A stretch of 64,000 nt of DNA, taken from NCBI GenBank assembly GCA_026545765.1, contig CM048841.1, forward strand, positions 89,386,636 through 89,450,635, in the 5' to 3' direction. The stretch comes from Plantago major. Lineage: Eukaryota; Streptophyta; Magnoliopsida; Lamiales; Plantaginaceae. Of this stretch, positions 9,823 to 24,204 are shown one piece after another. How positions within the stretch are numbered: the first letter of the stretch is position 1; each line of letters begins with the position of its first letter. The notes under the pieces are model-generated. The model saw only the letters and a program-made list of their open reading frames with translations, had not been told where the DNA came from and searched no databases. Position numbers and translations under genes: made by a program.

Positions 9823-11250
9823 GATATCGTGGTCCAACCTTTACTTGGTGTAATAGGCAATTTGCTCGTAGTTTTATTTGTGGTGGACTTGATAGAGCAT
9901 GTGCAAATCCTCTCCGGTTATCTAGATTCCCAATCACTAAAGTTAGAAACCTAGTCCAACCTCCCTCTATTGTATTGCTCACGACTACTTAGTTTTAGAC
10001 CTATGTGCTTGTTACTTGCAGGGTACACAGGTTACGAATTCCCACTACTTGTTTGTCAAACGCAGGAGCGGAAGAAACCCATGTGTACCAATGTTTAGCT
10101 CAAACTAATGGCTAACTCATCACACCTCGATACTCAGTTATTGATCTACCACGTATGAGCGTAAAAGATGACAACTAGCTAATAACACAAATTATAACAC
10201 TAAAACTAATTCATCAATTATAATAAATATAACGAGCAATACAATAGAGTTTGGCGGTTCACTTTTACGAAAAGGTTTAGCTACTCATAGCACGAGTTGT
10301 AAATATAGACATATAGTATCAATAACAAGAACACAAAAAAATAGATGAGAAAAGATTGTTGATGACGACAACATTCTTCGTTCTTCAATGGTTGTGACGG
10401 TTAGGGTTCTTGGAGATGGTTTCTTCCTTTGTATCTTGTTGCACTTCAAGGGAAGTAGGGTTATGATTTTGAGAGTCCTAAGCATGGCTTATAGTGGTTT
10501 TTGCTAAGAATTTCGTGCATAACATTCCATAAGAGGTGGTGGATCACGGGCCAAAATACGTGCAAAACTTGGGCCAAGATTCTGAGGATAACAGGTTTCA
10601 TGTGGCTGCAGGTGTGGCTGCAGAGCCCTTCTGCAGCCGCAGAGCGACTTCTTGCCCCTTCTTGGGGCATTTTGCTTCGGGGGCTCTTTTGGAAGACAAC
10701 TTCGTTATCTTGAAAAGTGGTCTTCTACAATATTTTGGTACTTCGAATGAGCTTTGCAACAGTGGGTCTCATGCCTTTATTGGATTCTTCTAACTTCTTG
10801 TATGAATTGATGATCGTCTATCGATATTTTCTCGAATTAAGCGTATTTCTTCGTATTTTCTCCAATAATCACCATAATCTCTTCACCTAATCACTTTGCA
10901 TATTTGTACCTCGTGATTCATCAAAACACGTAATTAGGCATAAAATGACAACAATATTTAATATCGTACCTAAAACGACGGCCAAAAGTAGCCTTAAGTC
11001 GCACATTTCATTGATTCATCACTACTGTAATATAGTAGTCGTACTACATGTTAAAATGAGATAATAGTAGTATCACCATTCAGATATGTACCATACTAAG
11101 ACAGGTCCATTATAACACTTTTTGTATTTCTAATACTATGAGACTTAACCAAATAATCAACTAGCTTCAGGGGCATTTACCTACCCCGCACAGTTTATGC
11201 TAAACCGTATACCAATTATTCCGAATTTTAAAATTTAAACCATATTTCAA
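9823..11250. other. Gene-free spacer
   Basis: No supported gene. The segment 10,400-11,000 is less AT-rich and looks like a worn retroelement or LTR piece, but I found no LTR ends or protein domain. A short near-repeat around gcagccgcagag lies near 10,630. Confidence 0.4.
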
Positions 11251-11253
11251 CAA

Positions 11254-11475
11254 GCTAGTCTCCTCTTGGACAATATTTTTGGAGAGACTAAAATGAACCG
11301 ACATAGATTGTTATTCTAGACATAACATTAAGGTTTATATGAAAAACATCGATGTTATACATACACCTAAAAAATGACATAAAATCTTTACATATAAAAC
11401 ATTATTAATATTGCTTAAAACATTATACTTATATTTAAACACATCGATCTATCGTGTTCTTCCAAGACTTTGTCC
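11254..11475. mobile_element. MITE-like repeat, copy 1
   Basis: Carries agtctcctcttggac at the left and cttccaagactttg at the right, around a core (aaaacattattaatattg, aaaacattatacttat) that also occurs at 41,085-41,335. Two copies about 30 kb apart in the same orientation indicate a dispersed non-coding element. Confidence 0.5.
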
Positions 11476-11989
11476 ATTCCAACATGGGAGAACCTTTGAC
11501 CTTGCCATTCCAAGCCAGAACTGTGCTTAATTGAGACATCTAAGAGTAACAAGTAACAACAGTTAGAGAAAAACAATCTATCTGCCTCTTCAATATGTTG
11601 CTCAGGCAAACTTATACATATCATATGAGACAAATGAATTGAAAATTCAAATTAAATAGTCCAAGACAATGACACATTTACATAACAATAATGGTTAATG
11701 AAGAATTATTAGCTCTATAATCAAGAATAAGATGCCTAATCTGCCAAATGTCAACTAAATAATTCAAAACAATGTATGTTGTTCATAATAGCACATGTTG
11801 TAAACTGTAAAGACACAAGGAGAGACACAGAGAAGCAAAAAGAAGTGTTGATCTTGAATAAACAATTTTCCTCCACTCAAAGAGCTCATACCCCTATCAG
11901 CTTCGCAAAAGCCAAATAACCTTTCAATATCATTCCCTTCAAACCCAATCCTTGCTTTCTTTTTTAACAACTCACTTGCAGTTTTATCA

Positions 11990-12055
11990 CTCACTATGCT
12001 CTCTCTCTCTTGTCTGTGAAGATAAGGGACTGTCTTCTTGTTCTGCAAATTTCTG
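11990..12055 (+). other. Probable 5' UTR exon of GLN2
   Basis: A pyrimidine-rich leader (ctctctctcttgtctg) ends at a good donor (ttctg|gtgagt, exon end 12055). An acceptor at 12840-12841 (tttttag) opens the first coding exon 14 bases before the ATG. The transcript start is not fixed; 11,990 is only a rough left edge. The intervening 5' UTR intron is about 0.79 kb. Confidence 0.45.
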
Positions 12056-12855
12056 GTGAGTCTGTTTTCAGCTCTTCTTTAAAATATTATTTTTCCTGCT
12101 AAAATTGCATACTGGGTTGATGAAAAAATGTGATCTTTACTAAATTTGATTCACATTGAACAGATGGAATGGGCATTTCTTTTTTAGCTTTGGAAATGGT
12201 CTAATTTGATAGTGATTATGTCTGTTGGAATATTGTGGGTGCTGAAAAGTTCAAGAATTTAGTTAGGAAGAGATGTTGAATTGAATAAAGTTATGTCTTT
12301 TAGCTATTCTTGTTTCTTGTGACATGGGGTTAATCTGGTATCAAACTCATCCGGTTATGTTGATTTAGTTTTCTTCATATGATAAATTTATAATGTCTGA
12401 GATCACATAACATGTATTGAAATTTGAATTTTCAGTGAGATTTTATTGTAATGTGATTTTCTCCATGTTGAATATTCTCCACATAGCTTTCTATTTTGCT
12501 GAATATTCTCCACATAGCTTTATTCAAGAAGAGTAGTGACAGAACTCTAGTCCATTGTGGGCATTTATGTTGAACAACCAGACCTGTATTGTCTTTAATT
12601 TTTTATTCTTTCATGATACATAGCTATATGTGTTTGATTGCATGGCAATTTGTCTCGTTGTGGATTATAAGTCAGCATTGTCATTTTTTTACTGCATATT
12701 TGTCAAGGACCGAGATTTTAGAGAATCCGACCAAATAATATTTTGATGCTAAACTGAGATTTTAGAATAGGTCTACCTATGTTGCACTAGAAGGTAAATT
12801 CATGAAATGAGTAATGACAATCTGTTATTTAAAATTTTTAGTGAGGAAAGCAAAG

Positions 12856-15601
<2,746 letters not shown>

Positions 15602-16334
15602 GGCTGAAGCACTTGCTGCTCAGAAGCTTGCAACTAAAGGTATAAAACACATAGAGTTCGAGCAAGCATGCGTGGAGTGGTTTATATCACAGCATTAGCA
15701 AGCTCAGTGTTGCGGAATCAAGTTCTCTTTGTGTTTGATCCCTTTTGGGAGTTTTCTTGTCTATAATTAAGATCATACTGATGATCAAAAAAGTTACTGT
15801 AACTTGCATTCTTTCGACTGTGCTCGAATATCTTGCAACAGTTTCAAGTCTCTCCATTCATGATCATGAATTTGCCTTTTCACTACTTTGCTGAATAAGT
15901 TTTTTATTTTATCAGCTTATTTTGATTAATAGTTCTACAATTAAATTTTCATGTTGGTCCTCTATCTTCATGGAATTTGATAAATTCTCGAACATCAGAA
16001 GAATCATGAGTTTGTAATATGATACAGACTATGATAGAATGACAAAATGACATTAGACATTGGTTTGTTTCTCTTGTTCTGTTTCAACTTTTTGCAAAAG
16101 GGATTCTTTTCCTCTTCATCTGAGGAACCTCATACAAAGGCCAAAGAATAATTCTAGCCTTTTCTTTGAGTGGAAGGTTCTTCATTCTTCTTACTGAAAT
16201 ACAAAAGCATAACAAGTTACAAGTAAACAATGTTCTCTTGCTTATGTATATATATACACATTTGGTTCCTTAAATTCAAGAAGGATATAGTAAAGACTAA
16301 ACTTCTCTGTGTTCCAAATAAAACTTTCAAAGCC
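15602..16334. other. GLN2 3' region and spacer to the AWPM-19 gene
   Basis: The first 50 bases hold the out-of-frame remnant of the GS2 extension. The rest is AT-rich with no ORF. A TA-rich stretch gtatatatatac near 16,246-16,257, about 80 bp before the next ATG, is a possible TATA box for the AWPM-19 gene. Confidence 0.4.
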
Positions 16335-17203
16335 ATGGCTTCTGGAGCAGGAAAATCAGCAGCAATGGCGCTTCTAGTACTTAACATTATCCTCTTTGTC
16401 ATCGTGATTGCTATTGCATCATGGGCTGTGAATCACGGGATTGAAAGATCCCACGAAACAGGTTCTTATCAGCCTGAGAAGTTAATAAATTGGATAAAAA
16501 AGTTGCGCAGTGGCATATACTGATACTTTTATCTATGTTTTTACAGCATCAGTTCTGGCACTCCCAGCTCAGATCTTCCCAATATACTTCCCTTTTGGCA
16601 ACATGGCGACCGGTTTATTGGTCGTCTTGTCACTTTTAGCTGGAATAGTAGGGATCACCTCCTCGGTTTCTGGTATCTATAATGTGATTGCATGGACTGC
16701 TCCAAGTTTACATGCAGCAGCTTCATCTTCTATTGTATCCTGGCTGCTCACTCTGCTTGCAATGGGGTAACAATTTCAACATCACCATGGCTTCTCTTTT
16801 CTTTTTTCTATTTTATTTTAAACAGCAACAGTATTTTCAAAATTATGTGAAAACACATAGGCATAACAGTTTGATGTGCATATATGTTGCAGAGTTGCAT
16901 GCAAGGAGATCAACATTGGCTGGGCAGAATCGACCTTGGTAAGTCCGCGTGGAGAATTTTCCATGAAAGAACACAAAATTCGTTTAATCGTGCAGTTTCA
17001 TGTGCTCTTTATAATTCTGTCATGCTTTGAAGTAAAACTAACTACTCCAATGTCACTTCTAACTTAGATAACTTTTGATGTATACGCAGAGGACCTTGGA
17101 GACGATGTTGATACTGGTGAGCGGGACACAGCTCTTCTCGACTGCTGCAATCTTTATCGGGGTCAATGATGCTGTTGCACAAGACCGGAGAATCGTCTAT
17201 TAA
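16335..17203 (+). CDS. AWPM-19-like (PM19-type) membrane protein
   Basis: Four exons: 16335-16461, 16547-16766, 16893-16938, 17090-17203, giving 168 aa; all junctions keep phase at GT-AG. The protein has four hydrophobic segments: about 10-31 (ALLVLNIILFVIVIAIASWA), 55-90 (PIYFPFGNMATGLLVVLSLL), 100-120 and 135-160. It has the family block PIYFPFGNMATG and, across the exon 2/3 join, MGVACKEINIGW. AWPM-19 proteins are small plasma-membrane proteins linked to seed dormancy, ABA and cold or dehydration responses; one rice member has been reported as an ABA importer. The NHGIERSHET segment after helix 1 places it with the PM19L-like branch. The exact substrate or role is not deducible. Confidence 0.82.
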
Positions 17204-17769
17204 TCCAATTCAATTTAATCAATTTATAAGATGTTGTACATGTGCATGCTTGTGTAGTATTCAATTGATGGAACTTGGATTATGATTGTATTGATGTAAC
17301 TGATTGCTGCATCTTTTAGTGCCTCAGATTCATCTTTAACTACCAGTTGAATAATTCAGACCTTAATTACTTGTATGAGAGGCAAGAGCAAAAAGTGAGA
17401 ATCATACCAGCAAAACAGGATCATGACTCATGAGTAACATTTTGCATACTTTGTGCTAGGTTAAAATAAAATAACAACGGATAAACGGTAACCAAGAGGT
17501 CACGGGTTCAATTCACAAACTGGTGTAATGTTATCATTCTAAGAAAGAAGCAAAAAACCTCAGAGATGCAAAGAATCAACATCTTGATCTAATGGTTTAA
17601 GAGGTCCAGATTTGTTTATATTTTTATTTTATTTTTAACAAAATATGCCAAATTCATGGCCATCTATATAATAGCAAATAACAGATTTATGGAATGACCA
17701 ATTTAGACCATCCAGTTGACTCTTGCTTTTGTTATAGACTCTCAACTATTTCATGGTTACAAAATCTCC
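17204..17769. other. Spacer with SINE-like relic and HIPP promoter
   Basis: No gene. Around 17,480-17,525 the sequence taaccaagaggtcacgggttcaattc resembles a tRNA B box (GGTTCAATTC) with the left neighbour seen in tRNA-derived SINEs, so a SINE relic is possible. A TATA box is listed separately. Confidence 0.35.
17664..17674 (+). promoter_or_regulatory. Possible TATA box of the HIPP gene
   Basis: CTATATAATAG about 100 bp upstream of ATG 17770, a normal distance for a plant TATA box with a short leader. Confidence 0.45.
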
Positions 17770-18375
17770 ATGGGCGGTAAGAAGAAGGACAAGGAAGACA
17801 GAGTAAGTTATCCATATGAATTATACCCCAAAAAACCTTAATTTTCAATTTCTCATAATAACACAGTTAATAATTTCATTTTCTTGCACAATCTGAACAT
17901 GGTAATCAGGTAGTGGAGGCAGAATTTAGGGTGTCAATGCATTGCAATGCATGTGAAAGAGGTGTTGCCAAAGTCATCTCCAAGATTAAAGGTTATGTAT
18001 TTTCTTACCAATCTCAAGATTTTGAATCTTTTCGCAGGGTTTCATTTTCGTTAGTTTCTTACTTTCTTTATGTACATATTGAATTTTGGGTTGATAGGCG
18101 TTGAAAAGTTTACGACAGATATGACCAATCACAAGATGGTGATTGTAGGTAGGATTAATCCGGACAAAGTTTCGAAGAAGTTGAAGAAGAAGACTGGAAA
18201 AGGAGTAGAGGTTTTGGTGGTCAAGGAAGAAGGTCAAGATGGAGAAAAGGAGGGGGATTTGGCTTTAGAAGGTGATCAAAACCAAGATTCTTGGTTAGTT
18301 AATTATTATGAAGATGGGGATGAAACTCACATGGTGTTCAATGATGAGAATGCAAATGCTTGTTCAATCATGTAA
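17770..18375 (+). CDS. Heavy-metal-associated isoprenylated plant protein (HIPP)
   Basis: Three exons: 17770-17802, 17910-17991, 18098-18375, giving 130 aa. After a basic start (MGGKKKDKEDR) comes one HMA domain (about residues 12-75) with the metal-binding MHCNAC motif, two Cys separated by two residues. A Lys-rich stretch (KKLKKKTGKG) and an acidic tail follow. The protein ends CSIM, a CaaX box for prenylation. HMA plus CaaX defines HIPPs, which bind transition metals such as Cu, Zn or Cd and sit at membranes or in the nucleus. The first exon codes for only 11 residues. Which metal it binds and its pathway cannot be told from sequence. Confidence 0.85.
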
Positions 18376-18926
18376 ATTATCATAGTGAGATAGTACAAGT
18401 TCCAATTTTATCGATTTGTTGCATACAAACTTTATATCCAATTTTATCAACATGGCGAACTGGTTGCAAAAGCTCCCTTCACCATGACTTAAATGTAACT
18501 ATCCAAAATTCAATTCAGCTTACATTCAAAATTGATCCAATATATGTGACTTATTTCCAAATCAAGGTATAATATCCCTGTTGTATAAAAGTATTTTCGA
18601 ATTTAACGTATTAAGAATGTTCATATCAACAAGTTGTAAATTTATTCTCAAAAATTCAACAGCTAGGGAGAATCGATTAGTGTTTGAATTTATGTATAAG
18701 AGAAACACTCGATTTTCTAACGATAATTTATTCCAAAGCTCTCTGAATGGCTCTGCCTAGTAATTATTAAGATGTCTCATTCGCCGAGTTACATTGAACA
18801 TTATCGAGTCCGACTCGTTAACAAGAGCGGCTATTTGTTGCAGTGCGAGAGCGGCTATTTCTTGCCCGACGAGAATAGAGTGCAATTCTCTTCCATAATC
18901 ACAATCAGCAGCTGCTCACTGTCCCG
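18376..18926. other. HIPP-ABCI12 spacer
   Basis: No gene. Contains the short direct repeat gagcggctatttgttgc / gagcggctatttcttgc at about 18,824 and 18,849, just upstream of the ABCI12 leader. Confidence 0.4.
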
Positions 18927-21479
18927 ATGTACCCAAAACTCCTCAGCAACACACACTCCAGATCACTACTACTCACTCTTCCACCTACACCTTCCTTCCA
19001 TACATCTGCAACTCCTAATTTCTTGAATTTTCAATCACATCCCCAATTCTTCAGAAAGTTTAAACCTGTTAGATGTACTCTAAACAACACCAATGATGAT
19101 GGGACATCTGGGAGCAGTAAAAACTGGGAGAAATGGTTGCCCAGAAATCTTTTTGCTGCAGAGAAAGTATTTGTTGCGATTTCTGGCGCAACTTCCAGCC
19201 CCATTGCTCAGTACATTTCTTCTCCCACCACTTTCTTGCACACTGTCGACCCCAGAATCAAGATGGTATTTTTCTTCCCTTTTTCTTATCAAGATTTCAT
19301 TTTTCATGATTTTGTTGCTTATCGGTTAGTATGTGTATAAAAGCATTTGCCTTCTGTATTGGAATTGGATGAAAAGATTGGTGCATGTTCATGTTTGTAG
19401 AAATCTAGCTAATGGAGGAGTTAAAGGGCTTGGAGATTTCATTTTAATTGCTATGTGTAGAAGCATTATTTTGTCTCATTTTCTCTTTGTTGATAAATGT
19501 TCTTTGTCATAGTGTTATGATGGCTGAGAATTCAATAAATGTGGTGGTGATTAGTGGATGAAATCTTTTTTAAATGTAGGCATGGTTGCTTGCTTTGTTT
19601 ATATTGCCAGCAAGAGCAAATATTGCGATGCGCGTTGGTATAGTGGTCTATCTCACGCTGCTGTCGATATGGATTCAGCCCACTGAGATTTGGAAGGTAA
19701 ATGAATGACATATGGAGGAGAAGAAAGTTTTCATTTTTTTCCTACTTGTTGGGTAATCTGTAGTAATTGTATTTGTGTTTATGCAGGGAAAGCCTTATTA
19801 AATGTCAAATGTTGTTGTAGGATCAATTGGGGAGAGTGGCTTTGGTCTGTGGTATCTTGTTTATATTGTTGGGGCTGAGCACCGATAGTGCACCTTCCCT
19901 GTTGAGTTCAAGAAGCCCACCTTCTTCGCTTACAGGATTGTCAAACCTCCCGGCGTCTTTTGAAGGTTATAAGTATGTGATATTGAAGTTTGGACCTGTA
20001 CAACTAACCAGGAAAGGGTTATCGGCAGCTAGTGCAGCTGCATCTTTAACATTCACAGTAAGTATGCTAATTAATTGGTTATCTGTATGCTATTCATTAA
20101 AAGCATTCCCTAGAGAGTAAGAGGTTATAATGTAAGCTCTGATGGATTGTATGCTAAAGTCTGTTTCTTGCTGGCATACTGTAAAACGAGGCAGTCATAT
20201 CTGACTATCTGTTGCTTATCCTATATCTTATGGCCATCCCATGGTCAAAGTTATTCCATTTTGAAAGTGGAGGATAAACATAGGGAGTACATCAGTTCTC
20301 ATATTTTCTCAACTTGGAGACTTTAGTTACGATGTTACTTGCCGTAACATAGCTATAGTTTTCTTGGACACGTACGTGTTCATGTGTATTTTTCAATTGA
20401 TGTCGATTTTTAACCACAAGTTAAGAATTTATATTAGCACTGCTTTGGTGCTTCCTACGTTTTGTGCTTGAATATGTGACATTACATCACTTCCCCTCAT
20501 TTATATTTTCTGCCTTGCCTTACTGCTACACTTCTGTCTGCAAGATATTCCAAAGTGCTAGCCTCTGCTTAACCACGACAACACCAGAGCAGCTTGCATT
20601 TGCTTTACAATGGTTTATTCTACCATTTGCAAGACTTGGGGTTCCAGTGGCTGAAGTCATCCTCACTCTCCTACTTTCTTTGAGATTTATCAACCTGGTG
20701 TTTGATGAGGTGTGATGGTCTAGACTCTATTACTACTAGCTCGGCTTGAAAGATTGCTAGTTGGTTTAAACTACTCAGTGTATGATTTTAGTTTAAGGTG
20801 AGTTTGAATCTTTCTGAATGTTTGCAGGTCCGCAATGTTGCCCTAGGAATTGTATCTCGTAGAATACAATGGCAGCAGCTAACAACTCTAGAAACCATTG
20901 ATGGTATGACGTGTTTAATATGTGCCTTCATATGTTGTTTTCCATGTTCATAAATGTCCTCTTTGCAAACTTGGCTACGAGATGCTAATATTGCGCACAA
21001 ATATCAGCTGTCCCTAGAAAAGTGAATTCTGCGTGTAGTTACTTGCTGACAATAGTTGGTTCCTTTGCAGTTTTCTTCTCCTACGTACGGCGTATCTTCA
21101 AAAATATATACAACCATGCTGAGCAGATATCCCAGGTATGTATTTTTCTAAACTTTCTACTCTTCCCAAACGAGTTCATTTTTGGAAGAACATTTCGCTT
21201 AGATATGCTGCATGAAGCATTAAAATTTCACAGCACATGGTGTTTTCCCTTTCATATGTGACCAGTATGAAGCATCTTCACCTGAACAGTTGACGCTGAC
21301 ATATAGCCTGGTTTTCTGCTATGTAGGCGATGATTGTAAGAGGCTTTCGCGGAGACAGCGATTCTCATAAAGTTCTGTTGTCAGCAGGCTCTTCTACAGC
21401 AGTAGCAAATGCTATTTCTTTGTCTTGTCTTGTTGGTCTCATTGGTGCTGTATCCTTGTCCACAGGATTAAACGTTTGA
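18927..21479 (+). CDS. ABCI12: Plastid ECF/CbiQ-type transporter protein ABCI12
   Basis: Seven exons: 18927-19265, 19580-19696, 19821-20057, 20545-20709, 20828-20903, 21071-21135, 21327-21479, giving 383 aa; every junction keeps phase. An N-terminal Ser/Thr-rich plastid transit peptide (MYPKLLSNTHSRSLLLTLPP) is followed by a CbiQ-like transmembrane domain with segments such as WLLALFILPARANIAMRVG, VALVCGILFILLGL and QLAFALQWFILPFARLG. Near the C terminus AMIVRGFRGD corresponds to the Ala-Arg-Gly-type coupling motif of ECF T components, here VRG. In plants ABCI12 is thought to work with ABC proteins ABCI10 and ABCI11 in the chloroplast envelope; the substrate is unsettled. Length is close to the Arabidopsis protein. 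The gene converges on the FRS gene 410 bp away. Confidence 0.85.
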
Positions 21480-21889
21480 TCACTTCTGATACAGCTTGTA
21501 TACTTTTGTAATCCCATTTTTCGATCTGGTATCTCTGTTCTTGTAGAAATAGATTTATAAAAAAAGATAGGATCATAGGACTTTATCTATAGTTCCAGCT
21601 TTGTTCGTTTTGCTTCTGGCCTTCACGATTTGTATGGTAAAGAAATAGTAGCAACATAAAAAATAACATCAGATTGCAACATTGTGAGCGTTCTAGATTT
21701 CCAGTTCTGAACTTGTAAGAACGTTTCACTGGGGTCAGAAGGGATTCTATTAATTACAAGGACTGAAACTGAGCCAAAACTAATCATGGTCAAATTACAG
21801 TACAGACTGCAGAGTACAACACCCAGTTGTATAACACCAATCCACAACAAAAGCAATAATCTATGTAAACCTATTTTTCAGATATTGAC

Positions 21890-24196
21890 CTAGTTTTGCC
21901 AACACAGATTCCTTCTACCCTCCTGCATGATTTCAAAGGCAAGCTTGTACCTCTCCAAAGAGGCGGCTCCAGCCTCTATATAATGCCTCGCCTCCTCCCT
22001 TAAACTCCACAACATCAACGCTTTAAAGTCTTGGGCGCTACCTCCTGAATCGAAATCTCTTAATATACCATATTTTGCATTTTTAGTCCATCGATGCAAG
22101 ATATAGCGAGAAGGGAGTTCCCTTACGTTCATTATCTGGAACACCTTCAGACCATGTCTACAGAGCACGCCTTCAAACTCAAACATTTTACAACTGCAGC
22201 TAATATTCAGATTTGATGCATTGAAGGCAACTGTATGTCTCTCATCAGTATTCCCACACTTCTGCACCATATATCGAGTAACTGGTCCTTCAACATTTAC
22301 TTTCAAGCCTACATAACTGTAGCATTCCAGAAGCTCCTTCTGAAACACCTTGAACATTGTAATAGTGTAGAGTCTTCTGCATTGTTCTTCTATGGGGTCC
22401 TTTGTATGCAAAACTGCTAGCAAATTGAACGAATTAAAATCTTCCTTTCTTTCTTCTTCGCGGCGCTGTTCCAAAGCTTTCTCATAACGGACAATAAATT
22501 CATTAATTGACGTGTGAGCAGTCAAATTTGTACCGAAGTATGATTTCAAGCTTCCATCCACAGGAATTCCTGCAAAGAATGTCGCCTTTATGTGCAAAGG
22601 AACCCAACTTTTACGCATTCTATGCATTTCCTCAAACCATGGGTTCTCTTTAAGGTGATATTTGTTTACAAGCATACTCCAAGCAGAATCAAATTCACTA
22701 GGAGTTTGACTTTGGAAGATGCAAGTTTCGTACTCATATTTGAACCCAGTATCCATAGAGAGCAACGCCCCTAAATTCTCCCGCTCCATATCGAGAAGTT
22801 GCCATGCAGAGAATCTATGATGTGTCCCAGGAAAAACCTTTGAAATTGAATTTCGAATGGCCCTGTCCTGATCAGCTATTATTGAGATGGGACGACACCC
22901 AGACATTGCTCTGACCCATGACTGAAAGATCCAAGTAAACGATTCCTCGGATTCATCAGCAATTAAAGCACAACCAAGAAGAACAGGTTGCCTATGATGA
23001 TTGACTCCAACAAATGAAGCCAGCGGCACTGAATGACTACCTCTCCTGTATGTGGTATCAAACACAATGGCATCTCCAAACTGTGCACAAGAAAATCTAG
23101 CCCGTGCATCAGCCCAGAAAAGGTTCATTCCTTTACCCTCGTACATTTCCACTGAATAAAAGAACCCCGTATCTTCTGCTTGCCGGGATTGGAAGTAGTC
23201 AAGCAGTAAACCATACCACTCACTTCCAATGCAACTTTCTCTAACTCGTCTAACAAGGCTTAGACCTCCATTTGTTTCAACTAAATCCAAATTTTCCAGC
23301 ATACTACTTCCTTCATCACGGTAACCCTTTGAAGCAACAGTCACAGTTTTGCTAGGATCTGCCGGACTATCAAACTCATGGTTGTGTTCCTTCTGAAGAC
23401 GATCGACTACCCACCTCCCAGATTCTTGCCTTTGTATTCTCATGTATGCTCCACAACCAACCCTTGAGGGGTGCTGATGCCCTTCTTTGGAGCACACAAA
23501 TCTCCGAGATGTAATTGATCCATCATGCTTAGAACGGAATAACTGGCCGATCCTGATTCTGAAACCTATGCTGGAAGCATACGTGTAGTAAAATTTGTAG
23601 GCCTCATCTGCAGTATTAAATTCGAGACCTTTATGAGGTTCACCTACAGGGCCACCAAATCCATCCATCTCTTCTTTTTTGAACCGTTTTACATCTACTA
23701 TAGAGGGGCTATCATCATCATATGATCTGATTCCAGTCCGACTAGCCCCACCAGATGATCTAGGCGTTGGAAAACTTTTCCTTTGGGTCCTAGGAGGACA
23801 AGGTTCTCCAGAAGATTCAAATTCATGATTATGTTCATTCTTTATATTGGCTAAAACCCACTTCCCAGAATCGACTTTTTGCACTCGTATGAAAGCAGGA
23901 CAGCCAGTTCTCGAGTTAGTCTGGAATCCCTCCTTTGAACACACAAATCGCCGGGAAATCACAGATCCATCTACTCTGGATCTGTACAGCTGTCCAATTC
24001 TAATTTTAAACCCAACTTGAGATGCATAGACACTGTAAAACTCCTGAGCCTCCTCAGCTGTATCAAACTCTAAGCCTGCCTGTGGTTCCATCGTAGATTC
24101 TCCATCATGATCACGGAGGCCATTACTTTTAGAAATAGCTAGAGCAGATGGTCTTGTTCGGACAGTCATGATATTTCCAAACTCTTCCCTATTCAT
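21890..24196 (-). CDS. FAR1-related sequence protein, FRS7/FRS12 type
   Basis: One uninterrupted coding exon of 768 aa. Domains in order: two FAR1 DNA-binding (WRKY-GCM1-type zinc) domains at about residues 43-125 and 189-273, each with RIGQL-RS, SRRFVCSKEG and EHNHEF; a MULE transposase-derived domain at about 375-470 (DAIVFDTTYR, ADQDRAI); and a SWIM zinc finger at about 661-681 (CSCKMFEFEGVLCRHG). Two tandem FAR1 domains and the 768-aa length match FRS7/FRS12, nuclear repressors reported in Arabidopsis to affect flowering time and GIGANTEA. The gene is domesticated from a Mutator-like transposase; the intact frame shows it is not a TE relic. A splice acceptor (ctgcag) sits 8 bases before the ATG, so the 5' UTR is split. 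Confidence 0.9.
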   Translation of the reverse strand: MNREEFGNIMTVRTRPSALAISKSNGLRDHDGESTMEPQAGLEFDTAEEAQEFYSVYASQVGFKIRIGQLYRSRVDGSVISRRFVCSKEGFQTNSRTGCPAFIRVQKVDSGKWVLANIKNEHNHEFESSGEPCPPRTQRKSFPTPRSSGGASRTGIRSYDDDSPSIVDVKRFKKEEMDGFGGPVGEPHKGLEFNTADEAYKFYYTYASSIGFRIRIGQLFRSKHDGSITSRRFVCSKEGHQHPSRVGCGAYMRIQRQESGRWVVDRLQKEHNHEFDSPADPSKTVTVASKGYRDEGSSMLENLDLVETNGGLSLVRRVRESCIGSEWYGLLLDYFQSRQAEDTGFFYSVEMYEGKGMNLFWADARARFSCAQFGDAIVFDTTYRRGSHSVPLASFVGVNHHRQPVLLGCALIADESEESFTWIFQSWVRAMSGCRPISIIADQDRAIRNSISKVFPGTHHRFSAWQLLDMERENLGALLSMDTGFKYEYETCIFQSQTPSEFDSAWSMLVNKYHLKENPWFEEMHRMRKSWVPLHIKATFFAGIPVDGSLKSYFGTNLTAHTSINEFIVRYEKALEQRREEERKEDFNSFNLLAVLHTKDPIEEQCRRLYTITMFKVFQKELLECYSYVGLKVNVEGPVTRYMVQKCGNTDERHTVAFNASNLNISCSCKMFEFEGVLCRHGLKVFQIMNVRELPSRYILHRWTKNAKYGILRDFDSGGSAQDFKALMLWSLREEARHYIEAGAASLERYKLAFEIMQEGRRNLCWQN

Positions 24197-24204
24197 ATCA
24201 GTAT

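Noticed and set aside
11764-12048. 94-codon - strand frame upstream of GLN2
   Set aside because: It lies on the opposite strand of the GLN2 leader exon, with no recognisable domain; best explained as antisense of UTR and promoter.
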